Positions 25,999-34,741 are shown, counted from the stretch's first letter. The stretch: 64,000 nucleotides of DNA from Streptomyces akebiae (GCF_019599145.1 NZ_CP080647.1:6696001-6760000); one strand, 5' to 3'. Translations and numbers: made by a program. Notes: generated by a model not told the origin, from the letters alone.

Positions 25999-28599
25999 TT
26001 ACTGCGCCGCCGCGTCGCACTCCTGCCCCCGCAGCGCCCGAGCCAGGTCGTCGCGAGCCTCGATCACCAGCCTCCGCAGGGCCGGCGGCGCCGACTCGTG
26101 CGAGGCGAGCCACGCGTCCGTCGCCTCCAGCGTCGCGGGCGAGTCCTGCAGCGACGGGAACAGCCCTCGCACCACGTCCATCCCGATCTGGATGGACCGC
26201 TCGGCCCACACCCGTTCGATCACCTCGAAGTACTTCTCCGCGTACGGCGCCACCAGCTCCCGCTGGGACGGCCGCGCGAACCCCGTGATCGTCGCCTCGA
26301 CCAGCGCGTTGGACAGCTTGTCCGACTCCACGACCGACGCCCACGCCTGCGCCTTGACCGCGGCGGAGGGCCGGGCCGCCAGGCACCGCACCTGGTGCCG
26401 CTTCCCGGAGGCCGTGTCGTCCCGCGCCAACTCGGCGGCGAGGGCCCTCTCGTCGGCGACCCCGTACGTCGAGAGCGGCTCCAGGAACGCCCACCGCAGC
26501 TCCTGGTCGACGTCCAGCCCGTCGACCTTCTCCGCCCCGGACAACAGCCCCTGCAACACCGCCAGTTCGGCCTCGTCCGACGCCACCGACGCGAAGAACC
26601 GGGCCCACGTCAGCTGGTGCTGACTCCCCGCCTCGGCCGCCCGCAGCTCACGCAGCGCACCCTCCGCGAGCAGTCGGCCCCCCGTCTGACGCCACTGGGG
26701 CGCCGCGTAGTGGGTCAGCGCCGAGTTGGCCCACGCGTGCAGCATCTGGAGCACACCGATGTCGGACTCCCGCCCCGCGAACCGCAGCACGAGGTCGACG
26801 AAGTCCCGCGCCGGCAGCAGCGCGTCCCGCGTCAGGTTCCACAGTGCCGACCAGCACAGGGCCCGCGCCAGGGGGTCGGTGAGGTCACCGAGTCCGGCCC
26901 GCAGCGTGTCCAGCGACGCCGCGTCGAACCGGATCTTGCAGTACGTCAGGTCGTCGTCGTTGACCAGCACCAGCGCAGGCGCCTCGGCCCCCGCCAGCTC
27001 GGCCACGACCGTACGCGGCCCGTCCACGTCCACCTCGGCGCGCGCATATCGCTCCAGCGCGCCGGAGCCGCCCTCTCCGTTCGCGTCCGTACGCCGGTAC
27101 AGCCCGATCGCCACCCGGTGCGGCCGCAGCTCGGGATGCGACTCCGCCGCCTCCTGCACCACCGCCAGCTCGTCGATCCGGCCCTCGGGGTCGAGCAGCA
27201 CCTGCGGGGTGAGGGAGTTGACCCCCGCCGTCTGCAGCCAGGCCCGCGACCAGGACGCCATGTCCCGCCCGCTGGTCTCCTCCAGGACCGACAGCAGGTC
27301 GCCCAGCTTCGTGTTGCCGTACGCGTTCCGCTTGAAGTAGCGCCGGGCGCCCTCCAGGAAGGCATCGCGCCCCACGTACGCCACCAGCTGCTTCAGCACG
27401 GAGGCGCCCTTGGCGTAGGTGATGCCGTCGAAGTTGAGCTTGGCGTCCTCCAGGTCACGGATGTCGGCCGTGATCGGGTGGGTGGACGGCAGCTGGTCGG
27501 CGCGGTACGCCCAGGACTTGCGGTTGTTGGCGAAGGTGATCCAGCCGCCTGTGAAGCGGGTGGCCTCCACCATCGAGAACGAACCCATGAAGTCCGCGAA
27601 GGACTCCTTCAGCCACAGGTCGTCCCACCACACCATGGTCACCAGGTCGCCGAACCACATGTGCGCCATCTCGTGCAGGACGACGTTGGCCCGCCGCTCG
27701 TACGACGCCCGTGTGACCTTGCCGCGGAAGATGAACTCCTCGCGGAAGGTGACCAGTCCGGGGTTCTCCATCGCGCCGAGGTTGTACTCCGGCACGAACG
27801 CCTGGTCGTACTTCCCGAACGGGTACGGGTAGTCGAAGTGGTCGTGGAAGAAGTCCAGGCCCTGCTTGGTGATCAGGAAGACGTCGTCGGAGTCGAAGTA
27901 GGGGGCGAGACCCTTGCGGCACATCGCGCCGAGGGGGATCTCCAGCCGCGTACCGTCCTCGAAGACCCGCTCGTAGGTGTCCGTCACATAGTGGTACGGG
28001 CCCGCGACGATCGCCGTGATGTACGTCGAGATCGGCTTCGTCTCCGCGAACCGCCACACCCCGTCCGTCTGTTCGCCGACCCCGTTGCTCCACACGGCCC
28101 ACCCCTCGGGGGCGCGCACCTCGAAGCGGTAGGGGGCCTTGAGGTCCGGCTGCTCGAAGTTGGCGAAGACCCGGCGGGAGTCGGCCGGCTCGTACTGCGT
28201 GTAGAGGTAGACCTCGCCGTCCTCCGGGTCGACGAAGCGGTGCATGCCCTCGCCGGTGCGGGAGTAGGCGCACTGGGCGTCGACCACCAGCTCGTTCTCG
28301 GCGGCCAGGTCGTCGAGGACGATCCGGGAGCCGTCGAAGACCTCGCTCGGGTCGAGGTCCCTGCCGTTGAGGGAGACGGCCGTCACCCGCGGCGCGACCA
28401 GATCGGCGAAGCTCGTGGCGCCCGGGTCGGCGCACCGGAATCGGATCGTCGTCACCGAGCGGAAGGTGCGCGGTTCGCCACCCGGGCCGCCGGAGTCCCC
28501 GACGGCGGAGCGCAGGTCGAGGGAGACCTCGTAACCGTCGACGGACAACAGCGCGGCCCGCTCCTGGGCCTCGTCACGGGTCAGATTCTCACCGGGCAC
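25999..28599 (-). CDS. pepN: Aminopeptidase N (M1), second copy
   Basis: An 866-residue M1 aminopeptidase paralogous to the gene at 11272-13887. The exopeptidase motif is GAMENPGLVTFREE, the zinc site HEMAH at about 309-313 with Glu in LKESFADF near 332, followed by the ERAP1-like C domain. The GTG at 28599 is chosen because GAGGGAG lies eight bases before it and the product VPGENLTRDEAQ aligns with the paralogue; a GTG three codons upstream has no room for a ribosome site. It lacks the repeat-encoded insert of the first copy. Both are probably cytoplasmic peptide-recycling enzymes with different preferences. Confidence 0.94.
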   Translation of the reverse strand: MPGENLTRDEAQERAALLSVDGYEVSLDLRSAVGDSGGPGGEPRTFRSVTTIRFRCADPGATSFADLVAPRVTAVSLNGRDLDPSEVFDGSRIVLDDLAAENELVVDAQCAYSRTGEGMHRFVDPEDGEVYLYTQYEPADSRRVFANFEQPDLKAPYRFEVRAPEGWAVWSNGVGEQTDGVWRFAETKPISTYITAIVAGPYHYVTDTYERVFEDGTRLEIPLGAMCRKGLAPYFDSDDVFLITKQGLDFFHDHFDYPYPFGKYDQAFVPEYNLGAMENPGLVTFREEFIFRGKVTRASYERRANVVLHEMAHMWFGDLVTMVWWDDLWLKESFADFMGSFSMVEATRFTGGWITFANNRKSWAYRADQLPSTHPITADIRDLEDAKLNFDGITYAKGASVLKQLVAYVGRDAFLEGARRYFKRNAYGNTKLGDLLSVLEETSGRDMASWSRAWLQTAGVNSLTPQVLLDPEGRIDELAVVQEAAESHPELRPHRVAIGLYRRTDANGEGGSGALERYARAEVDVDGPRTVVAELAGAEAPALVLVNDDDLTYCKIRFDAASLDTLRAGLGDLTDPLARALCWSALWNLTRDALLPARDFVDLVLRFAGRESDIGVLQMLHAWANSALTHYAAPQWRQTGGRLLAEGALRELRAAEAGSQHQLTWARFFASVASDEAELAVLQGLLSGAEKVDGLDVDQELRWAFLEPLSTYGVADERALAAELARDDTASGKRHQVRCLAARPSAAVKAQAWASVVESDKLSNALVEATITGFARPSQRELVAPYAEKYFEVIERVWAERSIQIGMDVVRGLFPSLQDSPATLEATDAWLASHESAPPALRRLVIEARDDLARALRGQECDAAAQ

Positions 28600-28752
28600 G
28601 GGCGGCACTCCCTCGGGTGGTGTTCAGAATGCGGACAGCCCGATCCTGCCATGCACCGCGGGAATGGCCGGGGCCGTCCTCGGTGTTGCCGGTTGTTGAC
28701 CGGTAAACCGAACCCGCACGACTCCGTCTTCCTATCCCTTTCGAGGAGAACC

Positions 28753-29406
28753 ATGTCCGAGCAGACCTCCGGCAAGACCCCTGTCGACTTCTGGTTCGAC
28801 CCGCTGTGCCCCTGGGCCTGGATGACCTCGCGCTGGGTCCTGGAGGTCGAGAAGGTCCGGGACATCGAGGTCCGCTGGCATCTGATGAGCCTCGCGGTAC
28901 TGAACGAGCCGAAGATCGACGAGCTGCCCGAGGAGTACCGCGAGCTGCTGGCCACCAAGGCCTGGGGCCCGGTGCGGATCGTGATAGCCGCCCAGCAGGA
29001 GCACGGCCCCGAGGTGCTCGGCGACCTCTACACCGCGCTCGGCACGCGGATCCACAACCAGGGCGAGGGCCCCGAGAAGGAGACGGTCGCCGCCGCGCTG
29101 AAGGACGTCGGTCTGCCCGAGTCCCTCATGGACCACTGGGACGACACCCCGTACGAGGCCGAGCTGCGCGCCTCCCACAAGGAGGGCATCGACAAGGTCG
29201 GCCAGGACGTCGGCACCCCCGTCATCGCCGTCCCCGGCGCCGACGGCGAGCAGATCGCCTTCTTCGGCCCGGTCGTCACCCCCGCCCCGAAGGGCGAGGA
29301 GGCCGCCAGGCTCTGGGACGGCACCCTCCTCGTCGCCTCGGTCCCGGGTTTCTACGAGATCAAGCGCACCCGCACCAAGGGCCCGGACTTCAGCAACCTG
29401 GTCTGA
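28753..29406 (+). CDS. DsbA/FrnE-fold oxidoreductase (Rv2466c-like)
   Basis: A 217-residue thioredoxin-fold protein of the actinobacterial mycothiol-dependent reductase group. The active site lies at the N-terminus, DFWFDPLCPWAWMTSRW near residue 12; the usual CxxC is CPWA, so only the nucleophilic Cys is present. The cis-Pro loop is DVGTPVIAVPG. ATG is preceded by GAGGAGA. A single-Cys site fits a monothiol mechanism using mycothiol. It is divergent from the second pepN and not obviously part of an operon. Proposed role: reduction of oxidised or electrophile-modified targets. Confidence 0.85.
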   Translation: MSEQTSGKTPVDFWFDPLCPWAWMTSRWVLEVEKVRDIEVRWHLMSLAVLNEPKIDELPEEYRELLATKAWGPVRIVIAAQQEHGPEVLGDLYTALGTRIHNQGEGPEKETVAAALKDVGLPESLMDHWDDTPYEAELRASHKEGIDKVGQDVGTPVIAVPGADGEQIAFFGPVVTPAPKGEEAARLWDGTLLVASVPGFYEIKRTRTKGPDFSNLV

Positions 29407-29440
29407 GGCGCCCCCTTTTTTTTGGGCTCGGTTCGCCTCC

Positions 29441-29570
29441 GGGGCGCTTCAGCCTGTGTCGAGACGGCGATCGTGCTCGGCCCTCCTTCGTCGGGCGCTG
29501 CGCGCTCCCCCACTCTCGGCTTCGCTCGAGCGGGAGGTGCCCCCATGCCGTCTCGACACAGGCGCGCCCC
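29441..29570. repeat. Inverted repeat whose loop holds CTCGAGCGAAGCCGAG copy B
   Basis: GCCTGTGTCGAGACGGC at 29452-29468 is complementary to 29547-29563, extended outward by GGGGCGC/GCGCCCC. The loop contains copy B of the dispersed element (29505-29546, on the minus strand). A run of eight T (29416-29423) lies just before, after the DsbA-like gene. Confidence 0.8.
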
Positions 29571-29634
29571 TTCGGCTCACTCGCCGTAGGGCGACCGGCG
29601 GCCGCATCACCGGAAGGGCATCACCGGAAGGACG

Positions 29635-29853
29635 TCACCGGAAGGACTCGGGGAGGGTCAGCCCCTCGCTCTGCTTGCCGTACGGCTGGACGAACAGGCA
29701 GCGGCCCTTCTCGCCGTGGTTGGCGCACCGCCACCAGCCGGCCGGGTTCTTGCCCAGGGACTCCAGGTACTCCCGTACCGCCTTGTCCGCCTTGTGGAAC
29801 GGCAGGGGCTTGCCGCCGCCACACGGGGGGCAGTGCTTGTAGCTCACGTCCAT
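29635..29853 (-). CDS. Small zinc-ribbon-like protein
   Basis: A 72-residue protein of unknown function. Cys and His residues sit in two groups: KHCPPCGGGK at the N-terminus and WWRCANHGEKGRCLF in the middle, a spacing suited to a structural zinc site. The middle helix (HKADKAVREYLESLGKNP) is charged. ATG at 29853 has GGGAGG five bases upstream; an ATG further upstream would add a less conserved-looking tail. No operon partner is evident. It could be a nucleic-acid-binding or scaffold protein. Confidence 0.75.
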   Translation of the reverse strand: MDVSYKHCPPCGGGKPLPFHKADKAVREYLESLGKNPAGWWRCANHGEKGRCLFVQPYGKQSEGLTLPESFR

Positions 29854-29979
29854 GCGACCTCCCGGTCCGGTCCGCCGGATCGGGAATCCGGTCGGAATCG
29901 GGAGCATAGGGCGAAAACCGAGGAAGCGGTCAGACCGGAATGCGTCCCGCCGTGGCGTGTTCCGGCGGTCCCGGAAGGC

Positions 29980-30016
29980 GAGAACCCCCGCGAGTCACGT
30001 CCTCGCGGGGGTTCTC
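29980..30016 (-). terminator. Terminator of sodF
   Basis: GAGAACCCCCGCGAG at 29980-29994 pairs perfectly with CTCGCGGGGGTTCTC at 30002-30016, loop TCACGTC. It lies about 64 bases beyond the sodF stop on the minus strand. Confidence 0.8.
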
Positions 30017-30079
30017 CCTTTTCCGCCTGCCGGTGAAGGTTGAGAAGACGATCACGAGCAGGACGTCTCGGTCACCGGC
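29980..30079 (-). ncRNA. Candidate 3'UTR-derived small RNA of sodF (s-SodF)
   Basis: In Streptomyces coelicolor a small RNA of about 90 nt is processed from the sodF 3'UTR and represses sodN. The interval from the sodF stop to the end of the terminator here is 100 nt, matching that size and ending in a strong hairpin. Processing and base-pairing with sodN cannot be seen in this window. Confidence 0.45.
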
Positions 30080-30721
30080 TCAGGGGGTCAGCAGCAGCAC
30101 ATCCGCGCGGGACCTGGCCGCCGCGTAACGGCGGGCCACGTCCTGCCAGTTGACGACGGCCCACATGGCGTCGATGAAGTCGACCTTCTGGTTCTTGTAC
30201 TGCAGGTAGAAGGCGTGCTCCCAGGCGTCGAAGACGAGGATCGGGGTGGAGCCCTGGCCGACGTTGCCCTGGTGGTCGTAGACCTGCTCGACGACCAGAC
30301 GCCCGCTCAGCGGCTCGTACGCCAGCACGCCCCAGCCCGAGCCCTGCGTGGTCGCGGCGGCCTTGGTCAACTGGGCCTTGAAGCCGGCGAAGGAGCCGAA
30401 GGACTCGGCGATGGCGTCCGCCAGCTCACCCACGCCGTCCTTCTCCAGCGGCTCGCCGCCACCGTCGCCGGTCATGTTCTGCCAGTAGATCGAGTGCAGG
30501 ATGTGGCCGGAGAGGTGGAAGGCCAGGTTCTTCTCCAGGCCGTTGATCGTCCCCCAGGTCTCCTTGTCCCGCGCCTCGGCCAGCTGCTCCAGGGTGTCGT
30601 TGGCTCCCTTGACGTACGCCGCGTGGTGCTTGTCGTGGTGCAGCTCGATGATCTCGGGGCTGATCACGGGCGCCAGTGCCGCGTAGTCGTACGGCAGTTC
30701 GGGAAGCGTGTAGACGGGCAT
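30080..30721 (-). CDS. sodF: Iron/manganese superoxide dismutase
   Basis: A 213-residue cytoplasmic enzyme that dismutates superoxide. Metal ligands are visible: His28 in IELHHDKHH, a second His in [13 protein letters not shown] near residue 76-81, and Asp and His in [16 protein letters not shown] near 165-169. The fold and length fit the Fe-type enzyme of streptomycetes. ATG is preceded by GGAGGGG. A Nur-type box, TTGCAA-N5-TTGCAA, lies 23-39 bases upstream of the start, so nickel should switch the gene off while the nickel enzyme takes over. A hairpin terminator follows. Confidence 0.95.
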   Translation of the reverse strand: MPVYTLPELPYDYAALAPVISPEIIELHHDKHHAAYVKGANDTLEQLAEARDKETWGTINGLEKNLAFHLSGHILHSIYWQNMTGDGGGEPLEKDGVGELADAIAESFGSFAGFKAQLTKAAATTQGSGWGVLAYEPLSGRLVVEQVYDHQGNVGQGSTPILVFDAWEHAFYLQYKNQKVDFIDAMWAVVNWQDVARRYAAARSRADVLLLTP

Positions 30722-30743
30722 GGGGGTCCCCTCCGACCTCTTA

Positions 30744-30760
30744 TTGCAATGCACTTGCAA
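30744..30760. promoter_or_regulatory. Nur box (nickel-responsive Fur-family operator)
   Basis: TTGCAA-N5-TTGCAA at 30744-30760 matches the reported Nur consensus tTGCaa-N5-ttGCAA. It overlaps a 16-bp perfect palindrome, TGCACTTGCAAGTGCA, at 30750-30765, just upstream of sodF. Confidence 0.85.
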
Positions 30761-30809
30761 GTGCACGCTAGCAGCAAGAGACTGTGGGGGCGTGCCCGGG
30801 CACGCGAAA

Positions 30810-30853
30810 GGGCCCTCGCGCGAACCGATCGTCCGTCCTCCGCGCGAGGGCCC
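30810..30853 (-). terminator. Terminator of the amino-acid permease
   Basis: GGGCCCTCGCGCG at 30810-30822 pairs with CGCGCGAGGGCCC at 30841-30853, just beyond the permease stop on the minus strand. Confidence 0.75.
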
Positions 30854-30871
30854 CGAAGCGTGTGAGCGAGG

Positions 30872-32257
30872 TCAGCCCGTGGCGCGCGTCCGCTGGCGGA
30901 CGTAACCGACCACCGCCAGGATCAGCGTCATGCCGCCCGTCCAGTACAACTGCGTCCGCGTCCCCGGCTCCCGGGCCATCAGGACGAAGACGGCGGCCAT
31001 CCCCGCGAGCGCCACCCACGTCAACCAGGGGAACGCCCACATCCGCACGACCAGCCGCTCCGGGGCCTCACGCTCGATGCGGCGACGCAGGAGCAGTTGG
31101 GAGACGGCGATGAGGATCCAGACGACGAGGACGACCGCCCCGATCATGTTGAGGAGCCAGGGGAAGACATCGTCGGGACGCCAGTAGCTGAGCAGGACGC
31201 AGAGGAAGCCGAAGACGCTGGAGGCCAGGACCGCGATCCGGGGGACCCCGCCCGACACCCTGCCGATCATCTTCGGGCCCAGCCCGCGCGCCACCAGGGA
31301 GTAGGCGATCCGGGACGAGCCGTAGATGTTGGCGTTCATCGCGCTCAGCAGGGCCACCAGCACGACCACGTTCATCACCTGACCGGCGCCGGGGATGCCC
31401 AGGTGGTCGAGGGTGGCGACGTACGGGCCCTTCTCCACGACCGCCTTCGAGTCCCACGGGACGAGGGTGACGATGACCGCCATGGAGCCGATGTAGAAGA
31501 GGGCGATGCGCCACATCGCCGTACGGACCGCCGTGGCCACGCCCTTCACCGGGTCCTCGGACTCGGCGGCCGCGATCGTCACGGTCTCCAGACCGCCGTA
31601 CGCGAAGATCGACGCCAGCAGGCCGATGACCAGGCCGTCGGTGCCGCCCGGCAGCAGACCGCCCTCGCCGGTGAGGTTGGCGAGGCCGGGTGTGTCGGTG
31701 CCCGGCAGGACACCGGCGACGGCCAGCACGCCCAGCACCAGGAACAGGGAGATCGCGCCGACCTTGAGTGCGGCGAACCAGAACTCGAACTCACCGAAGT
31801 TCTTCACGGCGGCCAGGTTGGTGCCCAGGAACACCAGCATGAACAGCGCCACCCAGGCCCACTCGGGCGTACCGGGCAGCCACCCCGTCACGATCTTCGC
31901 GGCGCCGATGCCCTCCAGGCCGACGGCCGTGCAGAGCAGCACCCAGAACGACCAGCCGGCCGTGAAGCCCGCCCACGGACCGATGGCGCGTTCGGCGTGC
32001 GCGGAGAAGGAGCCCGAGGAGGGATACGCGGCGGACATCTCGCCGAGCATCCGCATCACCAGCATGACGAGGAGCCCGGAGAGCGTGTACGCGAGGACGA
32101 TCGACGGACCGGCGGCGGCGATGCCCGCCCCGGACCCGACGAAGAGGCCCGCGCCGATCACGCCGCCGAGGGCGATCATCGAGAGGTGGCGCTGCTTGAG
32201 GCCGTGGGACAGGGACGCGTCGGGCTCTTGTGGAGCCTTGACGGAGGTGCTGGGCAT
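30872..32257 (-). CDS. Amino acid permease (APC superfamily, GABA-permease-like)
   Basis: A 461-residue secondary transporter with about twelve helices. The conserved start HGLKQRHLSMIALGGVIGAGLFVGSG, followed by GIAAAGPSIVLAYTLSG and MRMLGEMSAAYPSSGSFSAHAE, is diagnostic of the AAT branch (GabP, AroP, ProY type). Proton-coupled uptake of an amino acid or GABA is expected. The gene stands alone downstream of the sulfonate operon, separated by a terminator. It shares high similarity with the second permease at 43802-45259. Exact substrate is not predictable. Confidence 0.93.
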   Translation of the reverse strand: MPSTSVKAPQEPDASLSHGLKQRHLSMIALGGVIGAGLFVGSGAGIAAAGPSIVLAYTLSGLLVMLVMRMLGEMSAAYPSSGSFSAHAERAIGPWAGFTAGWSFWVLLCTAVGLEGIGAAKIVTGWLPGTPEWAWVALFMLVFLGTNLAAVKNFGEFEFWFAALKVGAISLFLVLGVLAVAGVLPGTDTPGLANLTGEGGLLPGGTDGLVIGLLASIFAYGGLETVTIAAAESEDPVKGVATAVRTAMWRIALFYIGSMAVIVTLVPWDSKAVVEKGPYVATLDHLGIPGAGQVMNVVVLVALLSAMNANIYGSSRIAYSLVARGLGPKMIGRVSGGVPRIAVLASSVFGFLCVLLSYWRPDDVFPWLLNMIGAVVLVVWILIAVSQLLLRRRIEREAPERLVVRMWAFPWLTWVALAGMAAVFVLMAREPGTRTQLYWTGGMTLILAVVGYVRQRTRATG

Positions 32258-32303
32258 GGGCGCGGTTCGTCCAATGCGTGAGACGGCAAAACGCCGACAG
32301 TCT

Positions 32304-32336
32304 GGACAGCCCCTCCACCGCAGGGAGGGGCTGTCC
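32304..32336 (-). terminator. Terminator of the sulfonate operon
   Basis: GGACAGCCCCTCC at 32304-32316 pairs with GGAGGGGCTGTCC at 32324-32336 around a seven-base loop, after the tauD remnant. Confidence 0.8.
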
Positions 32337-32367
32337 GCGATCCGGACGCGACCGGCACGGAAGGTGA

Positions 32368-33319
32368 CTACGCGGCTACGGGAGTGGCCGCCCGGGCGGC
32401 CACCGGCGTGTAGTGCGAGGCGTCCCCCTCGATCGAGTAGCTCTCCTTGCCCTCGATGCCCACCGGAACGTCACCGGCCACGGTCACCCGGTGCAGCCGG
32501 CGCGGCAGGCCGTCGTAGTTGTCGATGGCGTAGTGCTGGGTGGCGCGGTTGTCGAAGACGACGAGCTGGTTCTCCGACCAGCGGTGGCGCAGCACGTTCT
32601 CCGGCCGGGTCACGTACGACTGGAGCAGGTCCAGGAGCTTGCGGGACTCGCCGAGCGACAGGCCCACGATCCGCTGCGCGAACCCGCCTATGAACAGTCC
32701 GCGTTCACCGGATGGGGGTCCCCCCGCTTCGAGCGAAGTCGAGAAGTGGGGGAGGGTGGACGCGGACCACCGGGTGGGCCGTGCGGTACTTGATCGAGGT
32801 GAACCGGGCGCGCTGCGCCGCCCGCTCCGCGTCGATCTCCTCGTCCGGCACCGCGTAGTCGTAGTCGTTGGTGTGCTCGGCCCACAGCCCGTCGGCCAGT
32901 CGCCGCAGCGGCTCGGGCAGGTCCCGGTAGGCCGCCGCCGCGTTGGCGATCAGCGTCTCGCCGCCGTACGGCGGGATCGTGATGCTGCGCAGGGTGGTGG
33001 CCTGCGGCGGGTTGAGCACGAACGTGACGTCGGTGTGCCAGTGGTTGGCGCGCCCCCGCTCGCTGTCCACGGGCAGGACGTTCGCGGCACCCGCCACGGC
33101 GGCCACGGTCGGGTGGGCGGTGGTGATGTCGCCGAAGTGACGGACGAAGGCCTGATGGCCGTCGTCGTCGAGGTCCACGTCGTCGAACACGAGCGCCTTG
33201 TGGACGTTGAGCGCCTCACGCAGCGCGGCGACGGTCTCCCCGTCGAGGGGCTGGGAGACGTCGACGCCGGAGACTCGGGCGCCGATGTTTCCGGTGACCT
33301 TGCGGATGTCGATGGTCAT
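32368..33319 (-). pseudogene. tauD: TauD/TfdA-family dioxygenase, frameshifted by a repeat
   Basis: The two halves of an alpha-ketoglutarate-dependent sulfonate or taurine dioxygenase lie in different frames. The 5' part (33319 to about 32763) is intact from MTIDIRKVTGNIGARVSGVD through the iron ligands His95-x-Asp97 to AHPVVRVH, then reads into repeat sequence and stops at about 32705. The 3' part (about 32710 to 32368) continues in the next frame as GERGLFIGGFAQRIVGLSLG and holds the distal His (ATQHYAIDNYDG) and the cofactor Arg (LHRVTVAG). The junction is a copy of the CTCGAGCGAAGCCGAG element, about 37 bp longer than expected, which is not a multiple of three. The ATG overlaps the upstream monooxygenase stop. 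Unless the frame is rescued, the enzyme is lost. Confidence 0.88.
32711..32759 (+). repeat. Dispersed CTCGAGCGAAGCCGAG element, copy C, inside tauD
   Basis: The plus strand reads GATGGGGGTCCCCCC, then GCTTCGAGCGAAGTCGAGAA, then GTGGGGGAGG. It is a close relative of copies A and B and lies exactly where tauD changes frame, antisense to the gene. Confidence 0.85.
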
Positions 33320-34728
33320 GGTGCGGTTCCTTCCGGGAGCCGGGGTCGGACGAGGGTGGGTGTGGGTGTGGACGCAGGTGCGGACGCGAGTGCGGGGGCG
33401 GCTTGCTTCACGTGCTGGTTGGCGGGACGCGGCAGGCCGTAGCGGTCCCGCAGGGTCCGGCGCGGTCCGTATGCGGTGCGGAGCAGACCGCGGGCGCGCA
33501 GGATCGGCACGACGTGCTCGACGAAGGCGTCGAGGCCGGACGGCAGCACCGCGGGCATGATGTTGAAGCCGTCGGCGGCACCTCCCGTGAACCAGGTCTC
33601 GATCTCGTCGGCGACCTGCTCGGGCGTACCGGCGAAGGTGAGGTGCCCGCGCCCGCCGCCCAGGCGCCCGATCAGCTCCCGCACGGTGAGCCGGTCGCGC
33701 CGGGCCAGCTCGACGACGAGCGTGTAGCGGCTCTTGGCACCTTCGATCGCGCTCTCCGGCGGCAGATCGGCCGGCAGCGGGGCGTCCAACTCAAGTGAAC
33801 CGGGGGGCAGTTGCAGCAGCCGCTCCAGATTTCCCACCCCGTGCGTGTACACGATGTGGTCTTCCAGTGCCCGCTCGGCGGCCCGCGCCTCGGCCTCCGT
33901 CGACCCGAGGACGGGGACGAGCCCCGGCAGCACCTTGATGTGCTCGGGATCCCGGCCGGCCGCGACCGTGCGGGACTTGAGGTCGGCGTAGAAGGCCCGC
34001 GCGTCCCCGACGGTCTGCTGCGCGGTGAACACGGCCTCCGCGTACCGCGCGGCGAACGCCTTGCCGTCCTCGCTGGACCCCGCCTGCACCAGCAGCGGAT
34101 AACCCTGCGGCGAGCGCGGCACGTTGAGCGCGCCCTCGACACTGAAGTACGTCCCCCGGTGCCGGGGCGGGTGGATCTTCGTGTCGTCGCCCCAGACACC
34201 GGTCTCCTTGTCGGCGACGATCGCGTCGTCCTCCCAGCTGTCCCAGAGCTTCAGCGCCACGTCGAGGAACTCGGCGGCCCGGGCGTACCGCTGGGCGTGC
34301 GCGGGCTCGGCGTCCAGGCCGAAGTTGCGGGCGGCCTCGGCGCCGGCGGTGGTGACGATGTTCCAGCCGGCCCGGCCGCCGCTCAGGATGTCGAGCGAGG
34401 CGAACTTGCGGGCCAGGTTGTAGGGGGAGTTGTAGGAGGTGGAGGCGGTGGCGATCAGGCCGATGTGCTCGGTGGCCGTCGCCAGCGCGGTCAGCAGGGT
34501 GAGCGGCTCCAGGGCGCCCGCCGGACGCTGGCCCACGCTGCCCCACAGCTGCGGCCCGTCTGCCAGGAACAGGGAGTCGAACGTACCGCGCTCCGCGATC
34601 CGGGCCAGCCGCACGTAGTGGTCCAGCTCGACGTGCGCGTACGGGTCGGACTCGGGCAGCCGCCACGAGGCCTCGTGGTGCCCGGTGTTCATCAGAAAGG
34701 CGTTGAGATGGAGCTGTCGTCGCGGCAC
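33316..34728 (-). CDS. LLM-class flavin monooxygenase (NtaA/SnaA/DszA family)
   Basis: A 470-residue FMNH2-dependent monooxygenase. It begins with LHLNAFLMNTGHHEASWR, then FDSLFLADGPQLWG, ASTSYNSPYNLARKFASLD and GGRAGWNIVTTAGAEAARNFG, the features of the nitrilotriacetate/dibenzothiophene-sulfone group. Within an ssuABC operon it probably cleaves the C-S bond of a sulfonate or sulfone and releases sulfite. GTG at 34728 has GGGAG nine bases upstream; a GTG at 34773 overlapping ssuB is the alternative. A flavin reductase is not encoded nearby. The tail after about residue 440 is Pro/Ala-rich. Confidence 0.92.
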   Translation of the reverse strand: MPRRQLHLNAFLMNTGHHEASWRLPESDPYAHVELDHYVRLARIAERGTFDSLFLADGPQLWGSVGQRPAGALEPLTLLTALATATEHIGLIATASTSYNSPYNLARKFASLDILSGGRAGWNIVTTAGAEAARNFGLDAEPAHAQRYARAAEFLDVALKLWDSWEDDAIVADKETGVWGDDTKIHPPRHRGTYFSVEGALNVPRSPQGYPLLVQAGSSEDGKAFAARYAEAVFTAQQTVGDARAFYADLKSRTVAAGRDPEHIKVLPGLVPVLGSTEAEARAAERALEDHIVYTHGVGNLERLLQLPPGSLELDAPLPADLPPESAIEGAKSRYTLVVELARRDRLTVRELIGRLGGGRGHLTFAGTPEQVADEIETWFTGGAADGFNIMPAVLPSGLDAFVEHVVPILRARGLLRTAYGPRRTLRDRYGLPRPANQHVKQAAPALASAPASTPTPTLVRPRLPEGTAP

Positions 34729-34741
34729 GTGTCTGTTCTCC

